Source of the DNA: an uncultured Acidobacteriota bacterium
GTDB lineage: Bacteria > Acidobacteriota > Blastocatellia > Pyrinomonadales > Pyrinomonadaceae
Direction: 5' to 3'
DNA: 64,000 nt
NCBI GenBank assembly: GCA_902826795.1
Contig: CADEGD010000014.1
Span: 16,770-80,769, forward strand
The notes below the pieces were generated by a model, which worked only from the letters and a program-made list of their open reading frames with translations, ran no database searches and had not been told where the DNA came from. Positions 1 through 8,251 of the stretch are shown here, one piece after another (position 1 is the stretch's first letter; each line of letters begins with the position of its first letter). The position numbers and the translations under genes are program-made.

Positions 1-17
1 GTCGGGCTTTCTGTGTT

Positions 18-1253
18 CTATTCGACGAGCTTTCCGCCGATCATCACGAATTCGATGCTGCCCTCCGCGTTTACCGCGACGATATCCGCACGCCGGCCGG
101 CTTCGATCGCTCCGCGAGAGTCGTCGCCAATCAACCGCGCAGGATTTGCCGAAGCCATTTTCGCGACCTCCGCGGGCGAAAATCCGATCGAGCGGACGCC
201 ATTCACTGCATCGAACATCGATATGACCGAGCCCGCAATGCTTCCGCGTTCGTTCCTCGTCCGCTTATTTTCGACGATCACCGTCTCGCCCCAAAGCTTG
301 AACTCGCCATCGCCGAGCCCCGTCGGAGCGACCGAATCGCTGATAAGCAACGCCTTCTCCGGCGTTTTTGTTCGACAGGCCATTTCGATCATTCGCGGAT
401 GGACGTGAATTCCGTCAGCAATTATGTCGAACGTGACCTCGTGATTGGTCAGTGCCCATCCGGCCACTCCGACATCGCGATGGTGAATTCCGGTCATCGC
501 ATTGAAAAAATGCGTCACGTGCCTCGCACCCGCCGCGGCCGCCGCGTCAAGCGTTGCAACATCAGCCCGCGTATGCCCGATCGACGCGATCCAGCCCTGC
601 CGAATTAACTCGGCAGCCAGGTCCACGCCGTTCTCTACCTCCGGCGCAAACGTCGTCATATGAACACCGGCTTTCAACGTCGGAAGTCCCAGATCGATTA
701 GTGCGTATTCGTGTGATTTCGTGACTTCGCTTCTTTCTGTGTTTTCTGTGCTTTTTGTGGTTACTGCATCTTCCTTGATCGCAAGATTCCGCACGCCATC
801 AACAAACGATCGAAAATACTGCGGACGTAACGCGCCGCACATCTTCTCATTGGCGAAAACTCCCTCGTAGTGAACCCCAACGGCCTGCGCGATCGGCATG
901 TCGACTTGGGTCTCCATCAACCGATCGATCGCATCAATGACCCGTCGATAAATCTCATCCGAATCCGGCACCAACGTCGGCAGCCACGCCGTCACCCCTT
1001 GCGACGCAAGAAATTTCGCGACATCGATCAGACCGTCAACATCCGCCTCATTCACGTCTACTCCAACCGCTCCGTGATTGTGCACATCGATAAACCCGGG
1101 ATAGAGCGTCAACCCATCGCAGTCTCGAACATCGCCCGCAACAGTTCCCCCTTCACCGACCGCCCCGATCAACCCACCGTCAACCGCGACATCCCAGCCC
1201 CGCCCCTCAACATCCGCCGCGATCCGGCAATTTTTCAAAATCAACTCACTCAT
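18..1253 (-). CDS. nagA: N-acetylglucosamine-6-phosphate deacetylase
   Basis: Cytoplasmic amidohydrolase that turns GlcNAc-6-P into GlcN-6-P and acetate. Family motifs are in order: PGFIDVHNHG near residue 52, HYEGVF, SIGHTRA, THFFNAM, DGIHV and the catalytic-Asp region ISDSVAPTG. I start at the ATG at 1253 (MSELILKNC) rather than the in-frame TTG three codons upstream. About 411 aa, slightly long for the family because roughly 20 residues rich in T, E, K and S (positions 711-767) come from an interspersed palindromic repeat inserted in frame. It lies downstream of a terminator that ends the TonB receptor gene and would complete the MurNAc/GlcNAc route encoded up to 20 kb. nagB is not seen and could lie left of the window. 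Confidence 0.93.
   Translation of the reverse strand: MSELILKNCRIAADVEGRGWDVAVDGGLIGAVGEGGTVAGDVRDCDGLTLYPGFIDVHNHGAVGVDVNEADVDGLIDVAKFLASQGVTAWLPTLVPDSDEIYRRVIDAIDRLMETQVDMPIAQAVGVHYEGVFANEKMCGALRPQYFRSFVDGVRNLAIKEDAVTTKSTENTERSEVTKSHEYALIDLGLPTLKAGVHMTTFAPEVENGVDLAAELIRQGWIASIGHTRADVATLDAAAAAGARHVTHFFNAMTGIHHRDVGVAGWALTNHEVTFDIIADGIHVHPRMIEMACRTKTPEKALLISDSVAPTGLGDGEFKLWGETVIVENKRTRNERGSIAGSVISMFDAVNGVRSIGFSPAEVAKMASANPARLIGDDSRGAIEAGRRADIVAVNAEGSIEFVMIGGKLVE
711..767. repeat. In-frame palindromic-type repeat within nagA
   Basis: A T/G-rich tract on the plus strand (core ttctgtgttttctgtg) matches the arm of the repeat at 17899-17990 and resembles those near 43.7 kb and 57.0 kb. Read on the coding strand it adds a hydrophilic segment around TTKSTENTERSEVTKS between the HYEGVF and ALIDLG parts of NagA. 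Only one arm is obvious here. Confidence 0.7.
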
Positions 1254-1273
1254 CGTGACCAAATCTTACCAAC

Positions 1274-1308
1274 AAAAAGCCCGCGTCGCTCACCAAGAAC
1301 AACGCGGG
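1274..1308 (-). terminator. Intrinsic terminator after the first TonB receptor gene
   Basis: Stem CCCGCGT / ACGCGGG (1280-1286 with 1302-1308), followed on the minus strand by a T-rich run (complement of 1274-1278). It sits just after the receptor stop codon at 1330 and before nagA. Confidence 0.75.
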
Positions 1309-1329
1309 ACAAATTTATGATCTACCTGA

Positions 1330-4300
1330 CTAGAAATTTACCTTAACCCCAAGTTGAATTATTCGCGGGTCACGTGCAGCAGTTATTCGACCGAAAGTTG
1401 CTGAACCTAGAGTGGTGTTTGGATTCTGATAATTCACCTGATTCAGCACGTTAAAAACTTCACCGCGAAGCTGAATGTTAAATCGTTCAGAGAAACGGAT
1501 CGATTTGTAAAGCGAAACATCCAGAAGATCAAGTCCAGGACCACGAATAATTCCTCGTCCAGCGTTACCGAACGAAGTCGCAGTCGTTAGAAGCGGATCG
1601 AAACAATTCGTGTTGAACCACGCGGCCACGGAGCGTCCGCCTCGATCAAGATTTGGGTCGCATATCAAGTTAGGACGAACAGCGATCGCCGTGTCGAGCG
1701 GGTCAGACGAAGTCGCTATCGATACCCCATTTCGGACGTAGGTTCCTGCCGTTTGCGTGACCGTCAGTGGGGTTCCGGATTGCCGTGTGTAAACGCCGGC
1801 AAACTGAAATCCACCGAGGATTGCGTTTCCGACAGTTCCCAAGCTGTATCTTTTTCCCGAGCCGAAAGGCAGGTCGTAAAGAAAGTTCGCGGTGAACACG
1901 TGCGTGCGGTCGAACTGCGAGAGGCCGCGTTCCAATTCCGGCCGGCTGTTGTCCTGAACCGTGTCGCTGCGGTCAGTGGACGCATCGGTAATATTCTTGC
2001 TAAAGGTATAGACAGCGCCAAACTGCAATCCGTTAGTAAATCGGCGGGTCAACGTAACCTGAGCGGAGTTGTAGTTTGAGTCTCCATCAGTCCGCCGCTC
2101 ATTGATATTTGCATATCCTCGGAAGGGTCGATAGAAATTTCTCGGTAACGTTCCGCCGTTCCGTTGAAACCGCGGAAGCGGCGCGTTGACATTGATCTGC
2201 CTAAGCAGATTGTGGCTCTGCGTTCCGACGTAAGCGACCTCGATAAACATGTTCCGCGTCAGCTCGCGCTGAACAGAAATACTATATTGCAAAGTTTGCG
2301 GCGGCTTAAATTCGTCGCCAGTGCTTATCAGTCCTAGAACCGGGATCGCATTGTTCGGAGTTCCACCACGCGGATCATTTAAGCTAAGAGGTGATCCCGT
2401 CGTATTGTCGATACTGACGTTTTGGCTAAATAACGGGTTCAGAAAAGCGTTTTGTTCAACGATCCCAACGAGGGTCCGATCGTAATAAACCCCAAATCCA
2501 CCTCGAACAACGGTACTGCTGTCGCCGAATACGTTGTAGGCGAATCCTAATCGTGGTCCGATCGTATTGTACTTGTTGGATTGGACGCGACGGCCGTATG
2601 GTGAGTTCTGTCCTGCAAACGCAATTCCGTTGTATCGGTTTCCAGAGCCAGCTACTATATTATTGCCATTCGCTGTGAGCGTGACCTGCTGTGCAGGGTT
2701 GTAAAACGACGGTAAGAATGTCACCAGAAAGTCGTTCAGCTCGATGGGATTCTCGTATATCGAGTAACGAGCCCCGAAGTCCAGCGTGAGCCTCGAAAAC
2801 GGCTTCCACGAATCTTGTACGTAAAACTCGTAAGAGTTGTATCGCAACTGAACTCGTCCTTCATTCTGAGCTTCTGTGTAGTTGTTGGGCAAGCCAAGAA
2901 GGAAATCCGCAAAGGCGTTGCCGACCGAACCAGCAACTGCCGGATTACCAGTCCTTGATCCGTTGAAACTAAATGTACCGTTTGTGGGATTTCCTGCGTT
3001 TTCGTTTTTTGCTTCGTATGAAAGAAAGGCTCCGAACTTAAGAGTGTGATTTCCTACTACCCAAGTTAGATTGTCCCTAAATGTATAACTCGGATTCTCG
3101 ATACTTTGCGGAGCTTGGAACGCCAATCCCTGCACTCCCGAAATGGTAATGCCCGGCAGAGCCCCGAAGTTTGACCCGAATAGCTCGGGAGAGGTAAACC
3201 CTGGCGTGTTGGCCCGCGTGGCCGTACCCAAAAACTGGCTTTCGATCAAGTTGTATGAGTAATCGAAAGCAACTTCGTTGATGACATTCGGAGAGACACC
3301 CCACTTAGTTGATACAACAAGATTCTTGCCGGGCGTCGAAGATTCAGCAGCCGCAGCATTCGGGAATAATGTTCCGGCAATGTTTGTTATCACGAACGGA
3401 TCTTGAAAGATATTTCCGCCCGGATCGTTTCGCTCGAGATCGTCACGGATATATCTGACCATAAGAGAAACGTCGTCATTAAATTTATGATCAAACCTGA
3501 AGATCGATTGCCGGAAGTTGCCTGCCACGGGAGTTATCCGCCGGAACTGATTCGTGCCTTCATTCGGTGGCAAAATATATTGCAGCAACGCGACGGAGTT
3601 AGGGTTAAAACGGTCTTGAGGAATTGTATTATTCGGAAAAGGCAATCCGGTTAGAGGGTCGTAGATCGTCGTACTTCCGAAATTTCCGCTTCGCTGTGCG
3701 TTCGTAGCAACCGTACCAACCGGGATGCTGGCAGACCTGAATCGGCGGAACTCCTGTGAAAAGAAAAAGTGCGTCTTATCACGCCCATCGTAATACCACG
3801 GACCGCCGTCACCAAAATTTAAGAAGTAGACTGGTCCCCCGATCGTTCCGCCAAAATTGTTGTAACGCAATGGCTGCTTGAACACCGGATCGGATGCAGA
3901 TCCTAATCCCGGTATCGGCGTCACCAGGAAAGGATCGCGCGCATTCAGGGCGTCGTTTCGAACGAACTCGTAGAGATTACCGTGGAATTGATTAGTTCCC
4001 TGACGGGTAACCACATTAATAACACCGCCACCATTTCGGCCAAACTCAGGAGCATAGTTTGACGTGAGAACCGAAAACTCCTGAATCGCGTCCACGCTCG
4101 GAACCGTAAGCAATGTTAGGTTAGAGCCGGTGTCAACGTTTCTCGAACCGTCCACGAGCCAATTGATCGAAGATGTTCGTCCACCGTTAATAGATATGCT
4201 AACGACCGAGAGTCCGCCAAACCCGATCTGAGACGAATTGGAAGAAGTCACTCCCGCAGACAGTGTGGCGAGCGAAGCGAAGTGGCGATTATTCAGAGGA

Positions 4301-4740
4301 AGTTGGCGGATCTGAGTTCCGTCGATAAGCGATTGTTGGGTAGGGCTTTCCTGTATCACCGAGTTTTCGGCCGTAACATTTACAACCTCGGTGACGCCTC
4401 CAGGCTCAAGAGCGACGTCGATCGGACGACGATCGTTGACAGCTATCTGAACGTTGGCTTGAACATACTTCTTGAAACCAGACGCCTCGATCGTAAGCGT
4501 GTAGGTGCCCGGCGGCAAGAGAGGCGCCGTAAAAACGCCCTCACCATTCGTTTGGTACGAGCGAGAAAATCCGATGTTCGGGTTCGCCACCGTCACATTC
4601 GCGTTTGCGACCGCAGCCTTGTTTGCGTCAGCCACGGTGCCGACGATCGTTCCGGTTGTTTCCTGTCCAATTGCAAACGTGCTAAGGCATATCGCAAATG
4701 CCATCGCACAGATTATCGAGCCCCAATTTTTAACGCTCAT
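1330..4740 (-). CDS. Oar-like TonB-dependent outer-membrane receptor
   Basis: Large outer-membrane beta-barrel of about 1136 aa. After a signal peptide (hydrophobic stretch CAMAFAICLSTFAIG) comes a carboxypeptidase-regulatory-like domain (GTIVGTVADANKAAVANANV), then a plug with the QEFSVLTSNYAPEFGRNGGG motif, then a barrel ending in Phe (GVKVNF), the usual outer-membrane assembly signal. The ATG at 4740 is chosen because AAGGAG lies 8 bases upstream; a TTG six codons earlier overlaps that site. Proteins of this type are abundant in Acidobacteriota and their substrates are mostly unknown. The position beside peptidoglycan-salvage genes makes sugar or muropeptide uptake possible, but this is inference. 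Confidence 0.9.
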   Translation of the reverse strand: MSVKNWGSIICAMAFAICLSTFAIGQETTGTIVGTVADANKAAVANANVTVANPNIGFSRSYQTNGEGVFTAPLLPPGTYTLTIEASGFKKYVQANVQIAVNDRRPIDVALEPGGVTEVVNVTAENSVIQESPTQQSLIDGTQIRQLPLNNRHFASLATLSAGVTSSNSSQIGFGGLSVVSISINGGRTSSINWLVDGSRNVDTGSNLTLLTVPSVDAIQEFSVLTSNYAPEFGRNGGGVINVVTRQGTNQFHGNLYEFVRNDALNARDPFLVTPIPGLGSASDPVFKQPLRYNNFGGTIGGPVYFLNFGDGGPWYYDGRDKTHFFFSQEFRRFRSASIPVGTVATNAQRSGNFGSTTIYDPLTGLPFPNNTIPQDRFNPNSVALLQYILPPNEGTNQFRRITPVAGNFRQSIFRFDHKFNDDVSLMVRYIRDDLERNDPGGNIFQDPFVITNIAGTLFPNAAAAESSTPGKNLVVSTKWGVSPNVINEVAFDYSYNLIESQFLGTATRANTPGFTSPELFGSNFGALPGITISGVQGLAFQAPQSIENPSYTFRDNLTWVVGNHTLKFGAFLSYEAKNENAGNPTNGTFSFNGSRTGNPAVAGSVGNAFADFLLGLPNNYTEAQNEGRVQLRYNSYEFYVQDSWKPFSRLTLDFGARYSIYENPIELNDFLVTFLPSFYNPAQQVTLTANGNNIVAGSGNRYNGIAFAGQNSPYGRRVQSNKYNTIGPRLGFAYNVFGDSSTVVRGGFGVYYDRTLVGIVEQNAFLNPLFSQNVSIDNTTGSPLSLNDPRGGTPNNAIPVLGLISTGDEFKPPQTLQYSISVQRELTRNMFIEVAYVGTQSHNLLRQINVNAPLPRFQRNGGTLPRNFYRPFRGYANINERRTDGDSNYNSAQVTLTRRFTNGLQFGAVYTFSKNITDASTDRSDTVQDNSRPELERGLSQFDRTHVFTANFLYDLPFGSGKRYSLGTVGNAILGGFQFAGVYTRQSGTPLTVTQTAGTYVRNGVSIATSSDPLDTAIAVRPNLICDPNLDRGGRSVAAWFNTNCFDPLLTTATSFGNAGRGIIRGPGLDLLDVSLYKSIRFSERFNIQLRGEVFNVLNQVNYQNPNTTLGSATFGRITAARDPRIIQLGVKVNF

Positions 4741-4763
4741 TCCAAATCTCCTTACCAATTACC

Positions 4764-7700
4764 CTAAAATGAATACTTTAAAGACACCTGGACATTACGA
4801 GGCGCGTACTGGGTTGCAGTAGTCGCGAGACGGCCTAGCGTACTAGTGGTGTATGTAAGGTCCGGGAATCCCCATTGAACATGATTAAATGAATTGAAAA
4901 GGTCCGCCCTTATCAAGAACGAATGACCCTCCCACGGAAGCAAGAACCTCTTCGTGATCCCAAGATCCACGTTCTTAACACCGTCAACGTAGAACGTGTT
5001 CCGGCCGAGTATACAGCAGTTGTAATCAGCCGCTGAGGTTGGGGTGCGGAATGCGCTCAGTGGCAGCGTCTGCTGTGAAGTCGCTGGATCGTCGATGCTG
5101 CGTCCAAGAATCGAAGTATCAAGTAGAACCGGCCGATTCTCTGCAAATCCGTCGAGGTTTAGGTCAAATCCTGTTCCGATCACAGTGAAGGGCGTGCCGT
5201 GTGCCCATTTGAAGACACTTGAGAGTTCCCAACCGCCAAGAACATGGCCAAGAACACCTCTGTCCTTATCGAAGAACGGAGTTCTATAAGTGCCGAAAAA
5301 GGTAAACCGATGTGGCGTGTGCGTACGGGACAGTGCTCGCGAAACTTTAGCGTCGTTTCCATTTTGATTGCTGTCTCCGGCGTTAAACGCCGTCGCGTCA
5401 GACGTAGTGTCGATAGCTTTGCTCCAGGTATAGGCCGCCTGGAAGTTCAGACTATTCGAAAGACGCTTTGTGTACTCGAGCTGCAGGCCATGATAATAGC
5501 TCCAAGCTCCATTGTTGACCTGAAGGTTTGTCGAATACAGCGGATTCGGCCGCCGCTCGTTTGTGCGAGGCACTATACGACTGTATTCAAGTGCTCCGAT
5601 CGTAACCGCGACCGGACATTGAGCAGTGACCGTCGCCGCCGTGGTTCCCGCGCAGAACAGATTCGCTGCCGGGGTTAGGATCTGGCCGCGAAGAGCTCCG
5701 TTGTTCGGATGATCGGCCACCCGAACAGGACTGCCGTTGTGAACCGGAAGGTTGTCCAACGTATATTTGAGCAAGCCGATCCCGCGATTGCCCGTATAGG
5801 TGGCACGCAGTGCTGACTCCCAAGGCAGCTTGCGCTCGAATGTGAGATTCCACTGCTGTGTATACGGCATCTCAAGATCAGGATTGACCACGGTGATACC
5901 TGTTCTTACAGTTAGCGGCCCAGGCACAAATACGAAACCATTTGTAGGATCCTGAAGATTTACAGGGTTGAAAAGAGACGTTGCAACGCCCGACTGATTA
6001 TAATTGAAAGCATTCGGCGGATTGAAACGCAACGTCGCTCCGCTCTGGGAGAAAACAGACTGGAACAAACGTCCGTGGTAAATTCCGTATCCACCGCGAA
6101 TTGAACTTTCTCCGGTTCCGCCAAACAGCGTCTTCAGAAATGGCATGTCCGGACTAGGGCTATATGCAAATCCAACCCGCGGCTCGACATTATTCTTGTC
6201 GTCCCGGAAACCGTATTCGATTAGGCCCATTCGTTCGCGGGGAGCGTTAACATACTCGTATCTAACTCCGAGGTTCAGTGTCAGATTTGGGAATACCTTC
6301 CAGTTATCCTCAACGTAGAAGTTGCTCTCTCCGATGCGATTCTCAAGGAAAAATGGACCGAATCCTTTTTGAAACTGGGAAACGCAACCGTTAATCAAGG
6401 ACATAAATCCTGAGGGGTTATTGTTTCCTGGATCGCGGTAGGTTAGGCCATTGCAAAGCCCATTGAACTGGTAGAAGCCGCGGGAATTACTGTCGGCGAG
6501 ATCGTCGAGGATCTGAAAACGCAGATCGACACCCGACTTGACGAAATGATTGCCGAATATTGAGGAAAGATTGTACACAAACTGATGATCGGTTTGGTAT
6601 CGCTGGATCGGAAACTGTCCTGCATTTCCAATTATCGAAGCACTAACAACCGGATTCGGATTCTGGAACCTGATGATTGGTGTATCGTTACCCGCAGCAA
6701 TGTTTACGAGGGTATTACGCTGTCCAAGCCCGTAGCGGAATTCACCAACTATGTTGTTGGTAAAGATGTGTGTCCAGGTTAGACCCCAGTTTTGCTGCTT
6801 ATTGTTTTGGAACGCCTGCTCACCAGGGATAACGTCCGCCGTATTGAAGATCTGACGTGTGTATTGCCACCTAGCGAACAACGTGTCTTTTGATGTGGCG
6901 TTCCAATCTAGCCGAGCCGAATAGTCGTTCGCCGGAAAGTCTTGAAAGGTCGTACCCACCCATGCACGCGGGGATCTGTTGGCAGGATCGTTCGGAAGCA
7001 AGTTTCCGAACCTGCTGATAACCGATTGTACAAACGCACGATTTCCCGGCGTATCATTGGCGGGAGTAGTCTGAAACCAGTTGGCAGGATTACGTTCAAA
7101 GGCTGTAGGAACATCCCTCGTAACGGTAACATCACCCGTACGCCTAATCTCGTCGACGCTGATGAATCCGAAAAACTTGTTTCTGACGATGGGAAAACCC
7201 AAGACGCCACCAAACTGGTTACGCCGAAAAACCGGCTTTGCTCCGTGGGAAAAATACGACTTTGCATTTAGAGCCTGATCGTTATGATACCAATACGCGC
7301 TTCCGTGAAAGTCGTTCGTACCATTCAGCGTTTGAACTAACACTACCGCCCCGTAACCTCGCCCGAACTCCGCCGTAAAGTTATTTGTTATCACCTGGAA
7401 TTCCTTGATCGTCGCAAGTGAAGCTCCTTGGCGATTCTGATTCTCGGATGAGTCATCGTTGTTCACGCCGTTGATTTGAAACGTTGCGCCGCGAGTACCA
7501 GTACCATTGAAGCTGATTGACGATCCAGAGGACGCCGTTGGGTTATTCTGGCCGCTAGTCGGGTTCTCTTGAAAGCCTGTGAAAGTTTCCGCTAGGGTAA
7601 GAAAGTTTCCTTGATTTGCGACTGGTCTTTCCAGGATCTGAGTGCTTGAAAGAGACTGGGTAACTTGGGCATCCGACGTATTTATTGAGGCTCCCTCGTC

Positions 7701-8063
7701 AGTGACAGTCACTTCCCCGGTCACCGATGGGTCTAAACGCAAATTTACCACCGTCGTTTCATTGAGGGTAACCCTTACGTTCTCCTGGTTAACACGATTA
7801 AAATCCGTGCGAGTGGCTACCACCCTATAGCTACCGATAGGGAGGAACGCAAAATTGTAAGCACCTTCGCCAGATGTCGTCGCCGTTCGTTCGAGTCCGG
7901 TCTCGGTGCTAGTCGCGACCACCGTCGCATCAGGCACTGCGGCACCGTTGGGATCGGTCACAGTTCCGCGAAGGGTGCCGCTGACGGTTTGGGCGGACGC
8001 CGCAACGACTGACAAGGTTATAAGCGCAGTTACAAAGACAATCTGTCGCAATCTTGAGTTCAT
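4764..8063 (-). CDS. Oar-like TonB-dependent outer-membrane receptor
   Basis: Second receptor of the same architecture, about 1099 aa: signal peptide (VFVTALITLSVVAASAQ), carboxypeptidase-regulatory-like domain (GTLRGTVTDPNGAAVPDATV), plug motif IKEFQVITNNFTAEFGRGYG, and a barrel ending VSLKYSF. The start is taken at the ATG at 8063 (MNSRLRQ), which directly precedes the signal peptide, with a GGAG about 12 bases upstream. It is only 23 bases upstream of the other receptor gene in the same direction, so the two are probably co-transcribed. The two proteins are clearly diverged in sequence, so this is not a recent duplication. No substrate can be assigned. Confidence 0.9.
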   Translation of the reverse strand: MNSRLRQIVFVTALITLSVVAASAQTVSGTLRGTVTDPNGAAVPDATVVATSTETGLERTATTSGEGAYNFAFLPIGSYRVVATRTDFNRVNQENVRVTLNETTVVNLRLDPSVTGEVTVTDEGASINTSDAQVTQSLSSTQILERPVANQGNFLTLAETFTGFQENPTSGQNNPTASSGSSISFNGTGTRGATFQINGVNNDDSSENQNRQGASLATIKEFQVITNNFTAEFGRGYGAVVLVQTLNGTNDFHGSAYWYHNDQALNAKSYFSHGAKPVFRRNQFGGVLGFPIVRNKFFGFISVDEIRRTGDVTVTRDVPTAFERNPANWFQTTPANDTPGNRAFVQSVISRFGNLLPNDPANRSPRAWVGTTFQDFPANDYSARLDWNATSKDTLFARWQYTRQIFNTADVIPGEQAFQNNKQQNWGLTWTHIFTNNIVGEFRYGLGQRNTLVNIAAGNDTPIIRFQNPNPVVSASIIGNAGQFPIQRYQTDHQFVYNLSSIFGNHFVKSGVDLRFQILDDLADSNSRGFYQFNGLCNGLTYRDPGNNNPSGFMSLINGCVSQFQKGFGPFFLENRIGESNFYVEDNWKVFPNLTLNLGVRYEYVNAPRERMGLIEYGFRDDKNNVEPRVGFAYSPSPDMPFLKTLFGGTGESSIRGGYGIYHGRLFQSVFSQSGATLRFNPPNAFNYNQSGVATSLFNPVNLQDPTNGFVFVPGPLTVRTGITVVNPDLEMPYTQQWNLTFERKLPWESALRATYTGNRGIGLLKYTLDNLPVHNGSPVRVADHPNNGALRGQILTPAANLFCAGTTAATVTAQCPVAVTIGALEYSRIVPRTNERRPNPLYSTNLQVNNGAWSYYHGLQLEYTKRLSNSLNFQAAYTWSKAIDTTSDATAFNAGDSNQNGNDAKVSRALSRTHTPHRFTFFGTYRTPFFDKDRGVLGHVLGGWELSSVFKWAHGTPFTVIGTGFDLNLDGFAENRPVLLDTSILGRSIDDPATSQQTLPLSAFRTPTSAADYNCCILGRNTFYVDGVKNVDLGITKRFLLPWEGHSFLIRADLFNSFNHVQWGFPDLTYTTSTLGRLATTATQYAPRNVQVSLKYSF

Positions 8064-8251
8064 GTTGTAAATCAGCTCCACGTTTCTGGGATCGAAATCC
8101 ATAAGATTTGATTACGTTTCTGGAGAAATATCCAGATTTTCGTTATTGCTAGCTGCGAACGAAATCCGAATCAATGTGGCCGAAACCATTGATTCTTAAC
8201 AAGTTGATACAAAAAACGCCGAATCTCGGGAATTGCGGAAATTCCAATTAG

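Noticed and set aside
4764..8063. Recent tandem duplication of the two TonB receptor genes
   Set aside because: The proteins share architecture but little direct sequence identity outside the N-terminal domain and plug motif.
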